Source: Hibiscus mutabilis
Taxonomy: Eukaryota; Streptophyta; Magnoliopsida; Malvales; Malvaceae
Length of the DNA: 64,000 nt
Direction: 5' to 3'
Assembly: GCA_019671005.1 (NCBI GenBank)
Contig: CM033718.1
Location: 19,596,014-19,660,013 of the forward strand
Shown here: in pieces, positions 34,059 to 46,804 of the stretch
Layout of the letters: the number at the start of each line of letters is the position of its first letter
How positions within the stretch are numbered: position 1 is the stretch's first letter
Program-made: the position numbers and the translations under genes
The notes under the pieces: model-generated
Seen by the model: only the letters and a program-made list of their open reading frames with translations
What the model was told of the DNA's origin: nothing
Database searches by the model: none

Positions 34059-35319
34059 CTAGCACATATGTCTTTGTTTGTTGTTTTTTCATTTTTGGCA
34101 GTAGCTTAGTGCACAAGTCGTAACTTTGCCGAGTTAGTCTCGGTTGGACCTTGTTATATTATTACCATGTGCACTCTTTTTCTTTCATTTAAGTTTAAGA
34201 AAAATTTTTAATGAGACACATGGCGGTAATTCATTTTTCTTCATCAAAAAATATCTAACATAAATTTTACCGCTTTAAAATTAATAAATTATTAAAAATA
34301 GTTTTACATTAACATTGCATAACTAAACTTATTATTTTAGTATTAGAGGATAATGCCATATTTGTAAATTGTATCTTACATTTTGTTAAAATGTTGAATG
34401 TGGTATTTGTATTTGACAAAATATTACTCTTTAAAAAAAATGCCCAAAGTGAGTTGTACTTTTTAAAATATCAAATGTTATATTTATATTTAATAAAATT
34501 TCTAATATGATACATAAACTATCATTTTTATGTATTATTATGACATTTAGAATGTATTTGATTCGCGAAAAATATTTTTAGAATTGTAATCCCACGTTTG
34601 GTTTGATAGGATTCCCTCATAGATAATAATCTGTTCTCAGCCCCCTTCCCCCCCCCCCCAAAAAAAAGAAAAAAAAGAAAACGGTGGGAATGTCATTGCC
34701 ACCATTTTCTTAGGCATTACATAATTCCTTTCCCTTTGAACCATATTGCCCTTAAGATAATAAATTTTGTTCATATGATTTTTTGTTGCATTTTTAATTA
34801 GGTGGCTAATTATTTATAGTGTAAATTTATTAAATATTTAAATGGTGTTACACATATTTAAATAGTTCTTCTATATTTAATATACTTTTATTAATATTGT
34901 ATTTATGATTTTTTAAGGTTATATGATAAGATTGTATGTTGTTTGAGAGTAAATGGGTTATGAGATGGTGCTATTAATTTTATTCTTTGATTTATAAGAT
35001 GTTTTTTTATCTTAAAAACGTTTAGTATGTTAATTTATTTTCATCATTATTTTACTACTTTTATATTTATTTTAGGCTTAATGCACCTTTTTATCCCTAA
35101 TGCTTACTTGTTTTCCCAACTTGATACTTAATGTTTTTTTGTCACAAGTGTTCCCTAAAATTTGAGACGTTATCCAAATTACCCAAAACTTGACTTTATT
35201 TATAAAAAAAAAATATGATCAATAATATCGTGCCACATCAACATCCCTATTTATTTTTAAATTTTCGCATGATATTTAAAAAATAATATTAAAATAAAAT
35301 GAATATATTAACATGTTCA
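34059..35319. other. AT-rich intergenic stretch
   Basis: No gene. It contains homopolymer runs (C-rich then A-rich, about 34647-34680). The first part may be the LINE 3' untranslated region. Confidence 0.45.
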
Positions 35320-35640
35320 TTAATTTGGTTTGAGTTCCATTACCAACTCATTCCTCTCCAAAAATAGCTCCAACTCAGCAATATGCAATTTCCTCCATTT
35401 CTCCTCTAAAGCTAATCTCTTCTCTTCCCCAGCCATATCCAATCCTTGCTTCAAAATTTCATCTTTCAAGCTACCCCACACCAGATTTCTTATCAAGCAA
35501 GCCACCCGAATTCTTAGACAAATTGATATCAACCTCCATTGACTCCCCATCATCCACTTTCTCATCAGCTGAAGCAACCGACTCTTCTTTCAATGCATCT
35601 AACGCCTTATCGTTCCCTTTTGCTTTTGCAATGGAAGAAT

Positions 35641-35914
35641 TGTTAGGAGGTTAATTGTAATCAGTTTTAGTCTTTGTTATTAATCTGTAATTAGTTAGTT
35701 AGTTGGATCATGTTGGGCCGTTTAACATTGGGTTATAAATGCCCATGTCATTGTAATAGGCATAACCAATTTTACTTTACCATTTTTCTAAATACAAGAA
35801 CATTTCCTTTATTCTCTGTTTTAGAGTATACAATCCCTAACCACCGTTTATCTTCCTCACACACAAAACCACCACCGTCCATCACATCTCGGCCACCATG
35901 CCGATTTTCTCACA
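35641..35914 (+). repeat. 5' LTR of the TRIM-type element
   Basis: It aligns base for base with 36979-37253 with scattered substitutions. It contains a TATA-like TTATAAATGCCC segment. Confidence 0.92.
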
Positions 35915-35928
35915 TGGTATCATTCGCC
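35915..35928 (+). other. Primer-binding site of the TRIM-type element
   Basis: TGGTATCATTCGCC directly follows the LTR. The first eight bases match the initiator Met-tRNA complement. Confidence 0.75.
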
Positions 35929-36978
35929 ATTAATGATCCTGCCACCGTCTCGCCGTTGCTCGTTTTTGATCTCTGAGTGTTCTTCTCCGATCTGCTCACT
36001 TCTTCACTTCCTGATTTGGTTCTCTGTAATCTTGTAGTTGTGTCACCGACGATCCTGACCTTGTCTTTTTTCCGCTTCTTCTTCGAAGATCCCGTTTGTC
36101 ACTATTCACGCATGTCCACCACTACTCTGATTTCATATCTGGTTCACCAATGTTGTTGATGATCCCTAAAATCAAGTTTTGTTCTTCGTTTTCTAGCGGT
36201 TGATTTGTTCTATGGTGAGATTTGATTTGTTCCTATTTCCGATTTCTCATTTTGCTAGCGTTTCAATTGCTTCATTCACTACACAAGGGACGATTACAGC
36301 TTCTTGTGAAGTATGTGTCTCGGGTAATCTGAAATCTTGATAGTTCACTTGTTCGTGCTGATAACTGGTGAGATTATTGATATAGTTGAATGTTGGTTAC
36401 TACTGTTACAGTATAAGATTGAGCACTTGATGTCATTTTTGAGTTCCCCATTATCTGCTGCTTCTTCTCCAAAGTGAAGATGAAACTTGAGTTTAACAAC
36501 CAAGTTTCCATTGAAGAAAATATCTGGGGAGAGTTTAACAGCCTTGCTCTCCTTAACCAGACAAAATAGAGTGTTGTCTTGCTCAAGATAGGCTTCATAT
36601 TACACCCGAGAGTATGTAGCTTAACCGCCTTGCTTCCAACCACAGTCTGAATAAGTGAGAAGAAAGGCAGTGAAGATGAGAGAAAAAGTTTAGAAAGGTG
36701 AGTAGAAGAATGAAAGGAAAGAAGAAAAAATTCCTTCGATTCTCAGTAAGCCACCAAGTAAGAAATACAAGTTTTTTTTAAGGAATTCCGGATGAAAGAA
36801 GCATTTTTTGAGTTTCATTTGTGCATCAATTTTTACCTACTTCCAGCTTCTGCATCTCTTAATTGGTTCCAAAAATTTCAGTTCACAAACTATCAGCTCA
36901 AAATTCAGGTTATTCAATTAGTCAGCTCATGGTTTAAGTCATTGAAGAAGTTGAAGAAGGTTGAGAAAGCAGGGAGAA

Positions 36979-37253
36979 TGTTAGAAGGTTAATTATAACT
37001 AGTTTTAGTCTTTGTTATTAATATGTAATTAGTTAGCTAGTTGGATCTTGTTGGGTCGCTTAACATTGGATTATAAATGCCCATGTCATTGTAATAAGCA
37101 GAACCAATTTTACTTTACCATTTTTCTAAATACAAGAATATTTCCTTTATTCTCTGTTTTGGAGTATACAATCTCTAACCACCGTTTATCTTCCTCACAC
37201 ACAAAACCACCATTGTCCATCACATCTTCGGCCGCCATGCAGGTTTTCTCACA
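36979..37253 (+). repeat. 3' LTR of the TRIM-type element
   Basis: Second LTR copy, followed by the AGAAT duplication at 37254-37258. Confidence 0.92.
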
Positions 37254-37450
37254 AGAATCGACTTTTCTAATGATCCATTTTTACCCCAAATCCTTTTGGA
37301 CAATTCAAAGATTTGTTGTTCATGAGGCTTAGAAAATGTCTTGATCATCATCGTCCTTACTCCTCCGAGCATTGTTCTCAAACTTTTTCCTCGATCTCTT
37401 AGCCTTATACATCAACTGAGCTTTTGAAAGATCGATATGAATCGAATCCT

Positions 37451-38552
37451 TAGGGGCAAAACTTAGAGTAAAAGTTGAAGGGGCCAACTTAATTTTTTTT
37501 TTAAATGGAAGATTAAAAGAAAATTTTCAAAAAAAATTTGAGGGTTTAACTAAAAATTTTAATAATTTTGAAAGATTTAATAAAAAAGTTAAAATTTTGA
37601 GAGGAAATCTAATTAAAAATATTTAAAATTTTAAAGCTTAATATGAATTTTTAAAAATCTTGAGGGGTTAAATTAAAATTTATTTTTAAAAAAATATGAG
37701 TAAAATTCGAGTTTCTCAAAACTTTGGTGGGTCGTGTCCTCCACCGGTCCCTTGAAGCATCCTCTCCTACAAATCCTTAACAAAAATAATGAAATGTGTT
37801 TGGATCAAAAATGGGTCAACCTTTTTTTGCTAGAAAATTTAAAAAACCTTTCAATAAGACAATCATGTGTTTGTTTGTAACACCCATCACTCAGCCTAGA
37901 AGGAATAGACCCGAGTGATGAATATTACATTGATAATCGAAATGATCTTAGCCCGAACTAATCGAAACACATATATTTTAAAATCTGTTCTAGATGCAAA
38001 ATTGGATACTATTCGTTTTAATTAGGTAGCATACCAAATTTTAGGTGAGACATTTAGAACATGTTTAATTTTACACGTTAACAATTTAGGGACTAAAACA
38101 TAAACACTTCAATCTTCAAGGCATAAACTAAATTTAAACATACATATATGCAACTCAATCATTAACATGGATGCAAGTCAAATTATATGTTAAACTATAG
38201 TTAAAGCAATATATTTTCTAAAAGCGTAAATTATAAATTCCATTCCTCAACTATACTCTCACTCTAATATTAGTCACTGAAGTTTAAAAATTTTCAATTC
38301 AATCGCTCAATTTTTAAATTGTTTCTATTTTGATCACTCAACTACTAAATAATAAATGACACTCTAACATGGTAGAAAGAACAAAAACAACATTGTACTG
38401 AAAAAACCAAATTGAAACCAAAATGATGTTTTGGATCCCTGAAAACTATTTTTCTCATTTTCCTTTTTTTCTTCTTTGTTTTCTTTCTCTCATTTTCTTT
38501 CAAATTATCCAGATTTCAATTGCTGGTGTCATCGTTGATGACATACGATAAG
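37451..38552. other. AT-rich region with a probable gypsy LTR fragment
   Basis: 37451-37870 has no gene. From 37877 the sequence begins TGTAACACCCATCACTCAGC, the kind of start seen in LTRs of Tekay/Del gypsy elements, and continues to about 38220 without a partner LTR. It is probably a truncated LTR. The rest is AT-rich. Confidence 0.4.
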
Positions 38553-39142
38553 TGTTGAGGCTCGAACGCTCAACCGAATTCGTCAAGAGGGGTGAATTGG
38601 CCTTTGAGTGATTGATGTGGAAACAACCGGGATTTAAAAATTGACACAATGATTTATAGTGGTTCGAATTTTAAACCAAGTCTACCTCCATTGCCTTAGC
38701 TATCCACACCAAGGATTTTCCACAAATTGACTAATTTATCTTTCTTTTTTCTAGGCTCAATGAGATAACCTTTTACAACCCAAGACTTATACCCCAAAAG
38801 TTTTGTCTCTCTCTCAAAGAGAAAATACAAACTGACAAACAAAGTAAATCCTCACAAGGCAAATATGTTTGCAATCTTAAGCTCTCATCCAAAATCCTAA
38901 ACACTTGAGCAAATGTGACAATTTGGCTCACTAATGTTTTCTACAAGAAATATGACAATTTAAGTACAAAACATGATTTCTCAATACATGAATGTTGGCA
39001 AATTGTTACATATAGTTCCATGGCTACTTGAAGAGGTCTTTTAAACCCTCTAAGGAGTTTGGGTCCGTTACTAGCCGTTGGGGTTAATTTGGAGTTGCTA
39101 GAGACTTTATTTCCAGCATCAAATGTACTCATATGCTTGTTG

Positions 39143-39285
39143 GTATCGGTACACGTTCAAGAGTATCAGTACTTGCCTCAAAGAAGAAAGAGTCGTTGGG
39201 CATTTTTACGAGGGGTATCGGTACACTAAACAAGTGTATCGGTATAGGCCCTACCATATCGGTACGATCTAAGTGGTATCGATAC
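39143..39285. promoter_or_regulatory. Paired decamers in LTR B3 (left piece)
   Basis: Pairs start at 39143/39163, 39215/39236 and 39256/39276, with spacers of 10, 11 and 10 bases. Confidence 0.78.
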
Positions 39286-39301
39286 TTATTTTGCCTACTG
39301 A

Positions 39302-42112
39302 TGTAACATCACAAAATCAGGCCTAGTTGGAATTTAATTTCGATGACCAGAAATTTCATATCCAAAAGTCAAAATTTTATAGTTGACCTTTAATCAAGTG
39401 GCATAGTATCAGTTATTGAATCCCAATTAGGCATCGATATTGTTTAAGGACCCCATTGCAAGCTTTAAACTTGTTTTAGTGGCTTAATTGTGGAAATTGA
39501 AAGTTTGGGGGTAAAGATGTAAAGAATAGAAAATTGAAGAACTAAACTTACGATTAGCCCCTTCTCAAGCTTAATCACCACACACATGGGATGCTTGAGT
39601 TAGCTTCCTTCAATTGAAGGAAAGTTCAATTAAGCAAATAGTGAAAGAAAAGAAAGGAATATGAAGCTTACCGGTTACCAAAATTAAGCCAAGTAGCTTA
39701 GTCATCATCTTTTTCCTCTTTATATCAAGTAAGCATCTCCATTGGAAGGATTATCCAAGCTTAGTTTCCTTCCATTTCCTAATCCTATATTGTAGCGATT
39801 GATCGGGTAAGCGAAAGCCCTTAATTGGTTTATTGATTCCAAGGCCAAAATCATGTTTAATATCAAATTTAAGAATCAAGGAACACTAGAAATTCTCTAG
39901 GGACATTGTAGCTTGATTGTTATTCTTTTTCATAGCTATTGAGTTGCTATGGATCTATTATTGATATTAAAATTCTTGTAATCTTGATTCGATGTAGCTC
40001 AAGGTATTCAAAGTGAAGAATCACCAAATCCTCCCAATTCTGCCAAGTTCAAGAACAAGAGAGTTATCATCCGGGAGCCTTGAATGCCTTGAAATCATCG
40101 GTGAGTGTAGTCAGAGTCAAGGGGATTTGCTAGGTGTCTTCCCGAATTCATTGATGTCAATTTACTGTATTATCATCATTGACCAAGGTATGTTTGTATT
40201 AGGACCTCACTAGAGGCATTATCGGTGAGCTTCGATAAGCTTAATATGTCACCAAGTCGATCATTAAGTTGTCATGTGATCATTGATATTATAAGAATTG
40301 AATTAAGTCATATTGAACATGTCATAGGATCATTGTCATTGTTATTGCATTGTTATTGTTATTGCTATGGTTACTGATATTGACAAGTATTGATATTTAC
40401 GGCTATCGAATCCTTGGATACGAATAGACATGAGATACAATTGGCATGCCATAGAATTTATGAGTTCATTAGTAAGGAGTGGACTACGGTCCTTGAGCTA
40501 AGGCTCTTATTTGGCGATGTTGGCGAGATGTGACTTTGTTGGTCTTAGTGGCGATGTTGGCGAGTATTGACCAATCATTATTAGTGATGTTGGTTGGGAA
40601 TTCACGTATCCACCATACATGTCAATCCAAGGAAAATATGTGAATAAGTATTGCAAGTATTGTTAAAATATGTTATGAGATGCATTACACTGATATATAT
40701 ATATATATATATAGGTGTCATGATTTTCATTGATGCTCATATTATTTTTTATGACTACCTCACTAGGCTAAGTAAGCCTAATGCATCTTATTTCCATGCA
40801 TTTTTAGGTTAAAGCATAGTCAGATCAGGATCGGAGCAAAGAGCGTTTTTGAAGCAAGTCACAACCATTTATGTAATGTTAATCTAGTCCTTGAACTCCT
40901 AGGATGGTGGCGTAGGGTCTAGCAATTTAGTTTAGCCCCCTTTTGTATGTTCAAATGACCCATTATGTTAAAAGAGTTAAAAGTGCAAGTTATGGTATGT
41001 TAGTGTTTTGGTAAAATAGGTTAAATATGCAAGTTTGGCCCATTAAGTGTAAACATGGTAAACAAATTCATTTGATCATGAAATTTTGGATGCTAGTATA
41101 TTAAGATGACCAAATGTTGCTAGTGAAATTTCATTGCATTTTGACAAGGTTTAATAGGCTAAATTTGTCAATAACCAAGCAAAATTTGTCATTACAGTAC
41201 ATGACGTACCGATACAGGTCAACCTGTATCGGTACGGCCTTGCATATTTGGTCAGTCAAAACATAAGTCAGCTAAGGTGCATCAATACGGGCTCAGGCCG
41301 TTTCGATACAGAAATAGACAATGAGATTTGTGAACTTAATAGTATCGATATAGCCTTAGGGCGTATCGAAACAGTCAACCATGGTCAATTAGTATCGATA
41401 CAGCCCCAACTATATCGAAATAGACAAGCATCGTTAGCATTTAGAATTTGAACCAGTGCAAATCGGTATCGATACGACCCTAAATGTATCAAAACAAGGG
41501 TTAATGGTGAAAGTCAAATTATGTCAACCCGTATCGATACACCCTTTAGGTGTTTCGATACGGTGTCTATTGATTCCATTATCCTGAATCGATACTGGTT
41601 AAGCTTTATCGAAATAGAATTTGACAGTTTCGAATTAAGTCTTAAATCGTGCATATCCGTATCTATACAACCTTTGGTGTTTCAATACAGTGTCAGTTAA
41701 TTCTGTTAATAGGCCAAGAACACAATTTTAAAAAGTTTACAAATTGGTCACTAAGTATTGTATGGTTTAATTGAACTAGTAAACGAACTCCGATTAAGCT
41801 GAAAGTTTTCATGAATATTGATCATGGATTAAATTTCATCATGGTATAGTTAATTTCAATAAACGACCCATAGATCACAAGAATTATAGTTTTGTCCCTA
41901 AAACTTATAAAAGTCTAAAATTAGTCCCTAAATTGTAGATCCAAGCATTGTATTGAATTGGTAAACCTCCTATGCTGACTTTGCATGATTGGTCAATCAC
42001 GTATTGATTGTTTACCAAATTATGATTAAATTTTATCACACCGATCATCGTATTGTTCTTCGGTAATGTTCTTTAACCCTATTTTCTTCTAGGTCGGGTG
42101 GGGGATGTTACA
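39302..42112 (+). repeat. 5' LTR of the gypsy element
   Basis: 2.8 kb, aligning with 46805-49593 with frequent small substitutions. It includes repeated GGCGATGTTGGCGAG-type strings (about 40513-40600), a (TA)n run (about 40690-40712, shorter in the 3' LTR), and a cluster of decamer pairs. A TATAAAAG box-like sequence lies at 41906-41913. Confidence 0.95.
41206..41688. promoter_or_regulatory. Decamer pairs in the gypsy 5' LTR
   Basis: About eight pairs, starting with GTACCGATAC (41206) and GTATCGGTAC (41226). Most later second members read GTTTCGATAC or GTATCGAAAC, which are half-decayed palindromes. Spacers are 10 or 11 bases. Confidence 0.75.
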
Positions 42113-42116
42113 ATTA

Positions 42117-42128
42117 TGGTATTAGAGC
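42117..42128 (+). other. Primer-binding site of the gypsy element
   Basis: TGGTATTAGAGC differs at one position from the initiator Met-tRNA complement and lies four bases after the LTR. Confidence 0.88.
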
Positions 42129-42262
42129 TAGAGTTTAATCGATTCTAGGACTAAACTGAAGTCTGTTGCATAGTTATTGTATTGCATACGCCACATAGGA
42201 GTTTAATTTGTTGCATTGTGACTTGCAACTAATTCGATAATTCTTCCTTTTATAGTGTAAAG

Positions 42263-45200
42263 ATGTTTGACTCCGATAAGGCTCACGAAGAAGTTGAGCA
42301 CACAGTTGGCTCATCGACCAATGTCAAGGAGAAAATGGGGGGAATCCTCCTAATCCACAAGTACCCCTACAAAGGCCATTGAACACAGCCTGTGTTACAT
42401 TCTGCTCAGCTCGAGTGCTATAAGAACATGACTGAGGTGTTTGAATAGTTCATGGCTACCCTCAAATTTGAACAGTTTGCACAGTCCTCCGTAGCTGCCA
42501 CTTCCATGAACCGAGACCCTATCGACAAGTTAGCTCAGCATCGAGCTAACCTTCTCGAGTAAGGCTGAGCAAAACCCTAAAGTAACAGAGCACTAGTTGG
42601 ATAGTACCATAAGAATCTTGACTAAGCAATTACAGTGTTTGGATGAGCATAAGCTCGAGTGCACTCTAACCCTGTTGACCGATGAAGCTTTAAGTTGGTA
42701 GAAAACCACGACTCTTAACGCTCTCGGAGAAGCAGTAATTTGGGAGTTCTTCCTACGAGAGTTCAAGTAGAAATACATCAACGAGCACTATCTAGCTAAA
42801 AGCCAGGATATCTTTCTGTATTTGAAATAAGGTGGAAGGCCGGTGGAGCAGTACATTCATGACTTCTGTAAATACTGCAAGTAAGGAGTTGAATACATCA
42901 AGAAAAAAAGAAGAGAAGTATAGAATGTTCATTGCAGGTTTGAGTGATGAATTACGACCTTTGTTTATTGCTATGAGGATCAAGGATTTCCAGGAGCTTG
43001 TGAATCGAGCAATCTCCATTGAAGCTGCTCAGAGATCACATCAGTTTAATAGGCCCAACTGATTTGAGAATAGGCCCCGAGATGATTCATGACCTGCTCT
43101 ACCAAGAAGGGCAAGCAATAGTAAGAGTACAAGCAATCATACCATCAATAATCCTTTAGATCGAGAGATTTCCCGAAACCACAAGTTATGTCCCAATCAG
43201 CTACAAGAACTACCTCTATTGAAAGTACTAAGGGTCTAGACAGAAGTCACAATATCCAGTTTGTAACTTTTGTCAGAAGAGGCATCCTACGGGACAGTGC
43301 CGCAAGTAATCTGGAGCATATTTCTTATGTGGGGAACAAGGCCATTATATTAAAGATTGTCCAATGAATGTTACTAAATCCTCTGCACCAATGGTTCCTA
43401 CGTCCCCTACTCTATCTTTCAGGGGTAAGGGACCAAGACAAGATGTATTAGGAGTTTTCGGTAGGTATAGTGGCTCTGCAAGGGCTCATAACCGACAAGA
43501 ATCTAAAGCCTTAGCCCAAGTTTATCACGTGAGGAGCTGGGAGAAGAATGAGGATCCTGATGTCACCGCATGCACTATTGAATTGTATACTCACCCTATT
43601 TTTGCATTAGTTGATCCTAGATCCACTCATTCTTTTATAAGTACTGTATTGATTAAGAGATTTAAGTTAACACCAGAGCCTATAGCCTCCAAGCTCACTG
43701 TGACCAACCCTTTAGGGGATAATGTTGTAATTGGGCTAGTATGCAAGAATTGTCCCCTTGTGATTCAAGGGACACATTTTCCATCCAACCCTATGGCCCT
43801 CACTATACATGATTTTGATGTTATTTTGGGACTTGATTGGCTCAGGGAGCATCAAGCTTGGGTAGATTGTTCGAAAAGGAAGTTGTACCTCTAAGGTCTG
43901 GGCAAGGATAGTGTGGCTCTCATGGATTCCAGAGGTAAAAGATCATTGTTGTATGCCACCGTAAGTAAAGAAGAACCGTAGATGCAAGATATAGACACTA
44001 CGCAATAGTTTCCTGATGTGTTTCCCAATGAGCTTCCGGGTTTACCACCTAACTATGAGGTTGAATTTGGGATTAAAGTGCAACCTGGAACCACTCAAGT
44101 TTCCATTGCACCCTATCGAATGGCACCGATAGAATTCACCAAGCTTAAGGTGCAAATTTAGGACTTGTTTAACAAGGGTTTTATTTGACCGAGTTTCTTG
44201 TCTTGAGGAGCTTCGGTTCTCTTTGTCAAAAAGAAAGATGGATTAATGCGTCTTTGTATTGATTATCGACAATTGAACAAGTTCACAATTAAGAATAAAT
44301 ATCATTTGCCGAGGATCGATGACTTATTCGATCAATTGAAAGATGCAATAGTCTTTTTCTAAAATTGACCTAAGGTCTGGATACTATTATATAAAAGTGA
44401 AGGAGTGCGATGTGCCCAAAATAACTTTCCGTACAAGATATGACCACTACGAATGATTGGTTATGCCTTTCGGGTTAACCAATGCACCTGTTGCCTTTAT
44501 GGATCTCATAAATTGGGTTTTTAGACCCTATCTTGATAAATTTGTAGTGGTATTAATAGATGATATATTGATATATTCTAAGAACCAAGCTGAGCATCGC
44601 GAACATCTTCGTACTGTGCTTCAGACTCTTTGAGTGAAACAATTGTATGCCAAGTTCAGCAAGTGCGAGTTCTGGCTCACCCAAGTCTCGCTTTTGGGCC
44701 ATGTGATCTCTGTTGAAGGCATTCAAGTAGATCCAAAGAAGATCCAAGCTATAGTTGAATGGAGACCACCGAAGAACGTGGGTAAGATTTGTAGCTTTCT
44801 CAATATTGCTGGCTATTGTAGGAGATTCGTTAAAGGATTCTCTATAATAGCAGCTCTGCTAACTAAACTCATGCGGAAAGATGCTCCTTTTGAATAGACC
44901 GAGAAACAACAAAGAAGTTTTAACCAACTCAAGCAAGTGTTGACCTATGCATCGATCTTGATCTAACTTAAGTCTAGGAAAGACTACACTGTGTATAGTG
45001 ATGCTTCGCACTAAGGATTAGGGTGCGTATTAACGTAATAAGGCAAGATTGTTGCTTATGACTCAAGGCAGCTTAAGCCACATGAAATGAACTACCCTAC
45101 TCATGAACTTGAATTGGTTGTTGTCGTCTTTGCATTGAAAATCTGGAGACATTATCTCTACGGAGAAAAATATTACCTATACACCGAACACAAGAGCCTT

Positions 45201-46796
45201 AAGTATTTGTTGACACAAAAAAAACTTAATCTTCGTAAAAAGAGGTGGATGGAACTCCTCAAAGACTATGACCTTGTTATTGATTACCATCCAGGCAAGG
45301 CTAACATAGTAGTAGATGCACTCAGCCGCATGCCTATGCCTACCTCTCAGGCTATTAATGCTCATCTCCGACTTCGAAGGCACCATGGTTTTATAGTTGA
45401 ACTTCGAGTTCAGTCTACCATTGTAATGAGAATCAATTCTGAATGACTCTTGTGTTTTCGTAATAGAATATGTGTGCCCAATGACAAGTCCCTTCATGAT
45501 GAAATTCTCAAGGAAGCCCATTACAACCCTTACTCAGTTCACCCAGGAGCAATAAAGATGTACAAAGACCTACATGAATTGTATTGTTGGCCTGGCATGA
45601 AAGCATCTATCATAGAATTTGTATCGAGGTGCCTCACACGTCAACGAGTTAAAGCTGAGCACCGTAACCCTACCAGATTGTTGCAACCCATTGAACTCCC
45701 TTAGTGGAAGTGGGAAAAGATAACTATAGACTTTGTCAGTGGTTTACCGTTGACCCCAGCCAAGCATGATACTATTTGGGTTATTGTAGATCGCCTCACT
45801 AAGTCAGTACACTTCATACCAGTTAGAATGGATTACAGTCTTCCTAGATTGACTGACTTGTATATCAAGGAAGTCGTTCGACTCCACGGTGTGCCATAGA
45901 CTATCGTCTCTGATCGAGATCCACGATTTCCGTCTCGATTTTGGAGGTCAATGCAAAGAGCATTGGGCACCAGAGTCAATCTTAGTACATCTTTCCACCC
46001 TCACAATGATGGCCAATCAGAAAGGGTAATCCATATATTAGAAGATATGATTCGTGCTTGCGTTATTGACTTCGAGGGATCTTGGGAGAAATCCCTACCT
46101 CTCGTTGAGTTTTCTTATAATAACAGCTACCAATCATCTATTGGTATGGCACCGTATGAAGCATTGTATGGCAGAAAGTGTAGAACACCACTATGTTGGT
46201 TTGAAGTCGGTGAAGGCAAAGTGTTGGGCCTTGACTTACTTCGGGAAACTAAAGAACGGGTTACCATCATCCATGATCATTTAAAGGTCGCCTTCGACCG
46301 ACAAAAGGCCTATGCCGACCTCAAGAGGAGAGATATACAGTTTGATGTTGGTGAGAAAGCATTTTTGAAAGTCTCTCTATGGAAGAAGATCCATCGATTT
46401 GGCAAGAAGGAAAAATTGAGTCCCTGATTCATTAGACCCTTCGAGGTGACTAAAAGGATTGGCCCTATAGCTTACCGACTAGCTTTGCCCTAAGAGTTAA
46501 GCAAGATCCATGACGTGTTCCACGTATCGATGCTTTGCAAGTACAAATCTAATCCATTATACGTTATAAACCCTGAATCTGTGGAACTCTAATCCAATCC
46601 GACGTACGAGGAGGATCCTGTGCAAGTATTGGCAAGGGAAGTCAATAGACTTTGAAATAAGAACATCCCGTTAGTTAAAGTATTGTAGAGAAGTCACAAG
46701 GTTGAAGAAGCTACATAGGAACCTGAAGAAAAGATAAGAAGTCAATACCCGCACCTTTTTTATTCAGGTAAAAATTCAAGGATGAATTTTTCTTAA
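42263..46796 (+). pseudogene. Gypsy gag-pol pseudogene with chromodomain
   Basis: Gag begins at the ATG at 42263 and is heavily interrupted. The zinc knuckle (CGEQGHYIKDCP) is near 43330. The protease active site reads LVDPRSTHSFI near 43610, where DSG would be expected, so it is inactive. Reverse transcriptase spans about 44000-44880 (CIDYRQLNKFTIKNKY, VLIDDILIYSKN). RNase H is at about 44985-45320 (YSDASH, HPGKANIVVDALSRM). The integrase zinc-binding part and core run about 45450-46160 (HPGAIKMYKDLHELYCWPGM, VSDRDPRFPSRFW). A chromodomain-like end lies at about 46600-46770 (VEEAT ... EPEEKIRSQYPHLF). Numerous in-frame stops are mostly explained by C-to-T or G-to-A changes. Confidence 0.93.
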
Positions 46797-46804
46797 GGGG
46801 GAGT

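Larger units (their letters stand above)
35641..37253 (+). mobile_element. TRIM/LARD-type non-autonomous LTR element with target duplication
   Basis: Two LTRs of about 275 bp (35641-35914 and 36979-37253), both TGTTAG...TCTCACA, flank about 1.06 kb without coding capacity. AGAAT occurs directly outside both ends (35636-35640 and 37254-37258). The primer-binding site TGGTATCATTCGCC follows the first LTR, and a purine-rich tract (AGAAAGCAGGGAGAA) precedes the second. The size lies between classical TRIMs and LARDs. Propagation must have depended on an autonomous element's proteins. Confidence 0.92.
35320..37450 (-). pseudogene. GeBP/STKL-like (DUF573) transcription-factor pseudogene split by a TRIM
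   Basis: On the minus strand, 37259-37450 encodes part of the DNA-binding region typical of the GLABROUS1-enhancer-binding-protein family. It reads DLSKAQLMYKAKRSRKKF, then a KPHEQQIFELSKRIWG motif in another frame. The reading resumes at 35640-35320 with an acidic linker and a C-terminal helical, leucine-rich part (EEKWRKLHIAELELFLERN). The 35641-37253 interruption is an LTR element. Frame changes occur near 37345 and 35476. Upstream of about 37450 the similarity stops, so the N-terminal half is missing. Family assignment is from recalled motifs. Confidence 0.65.
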
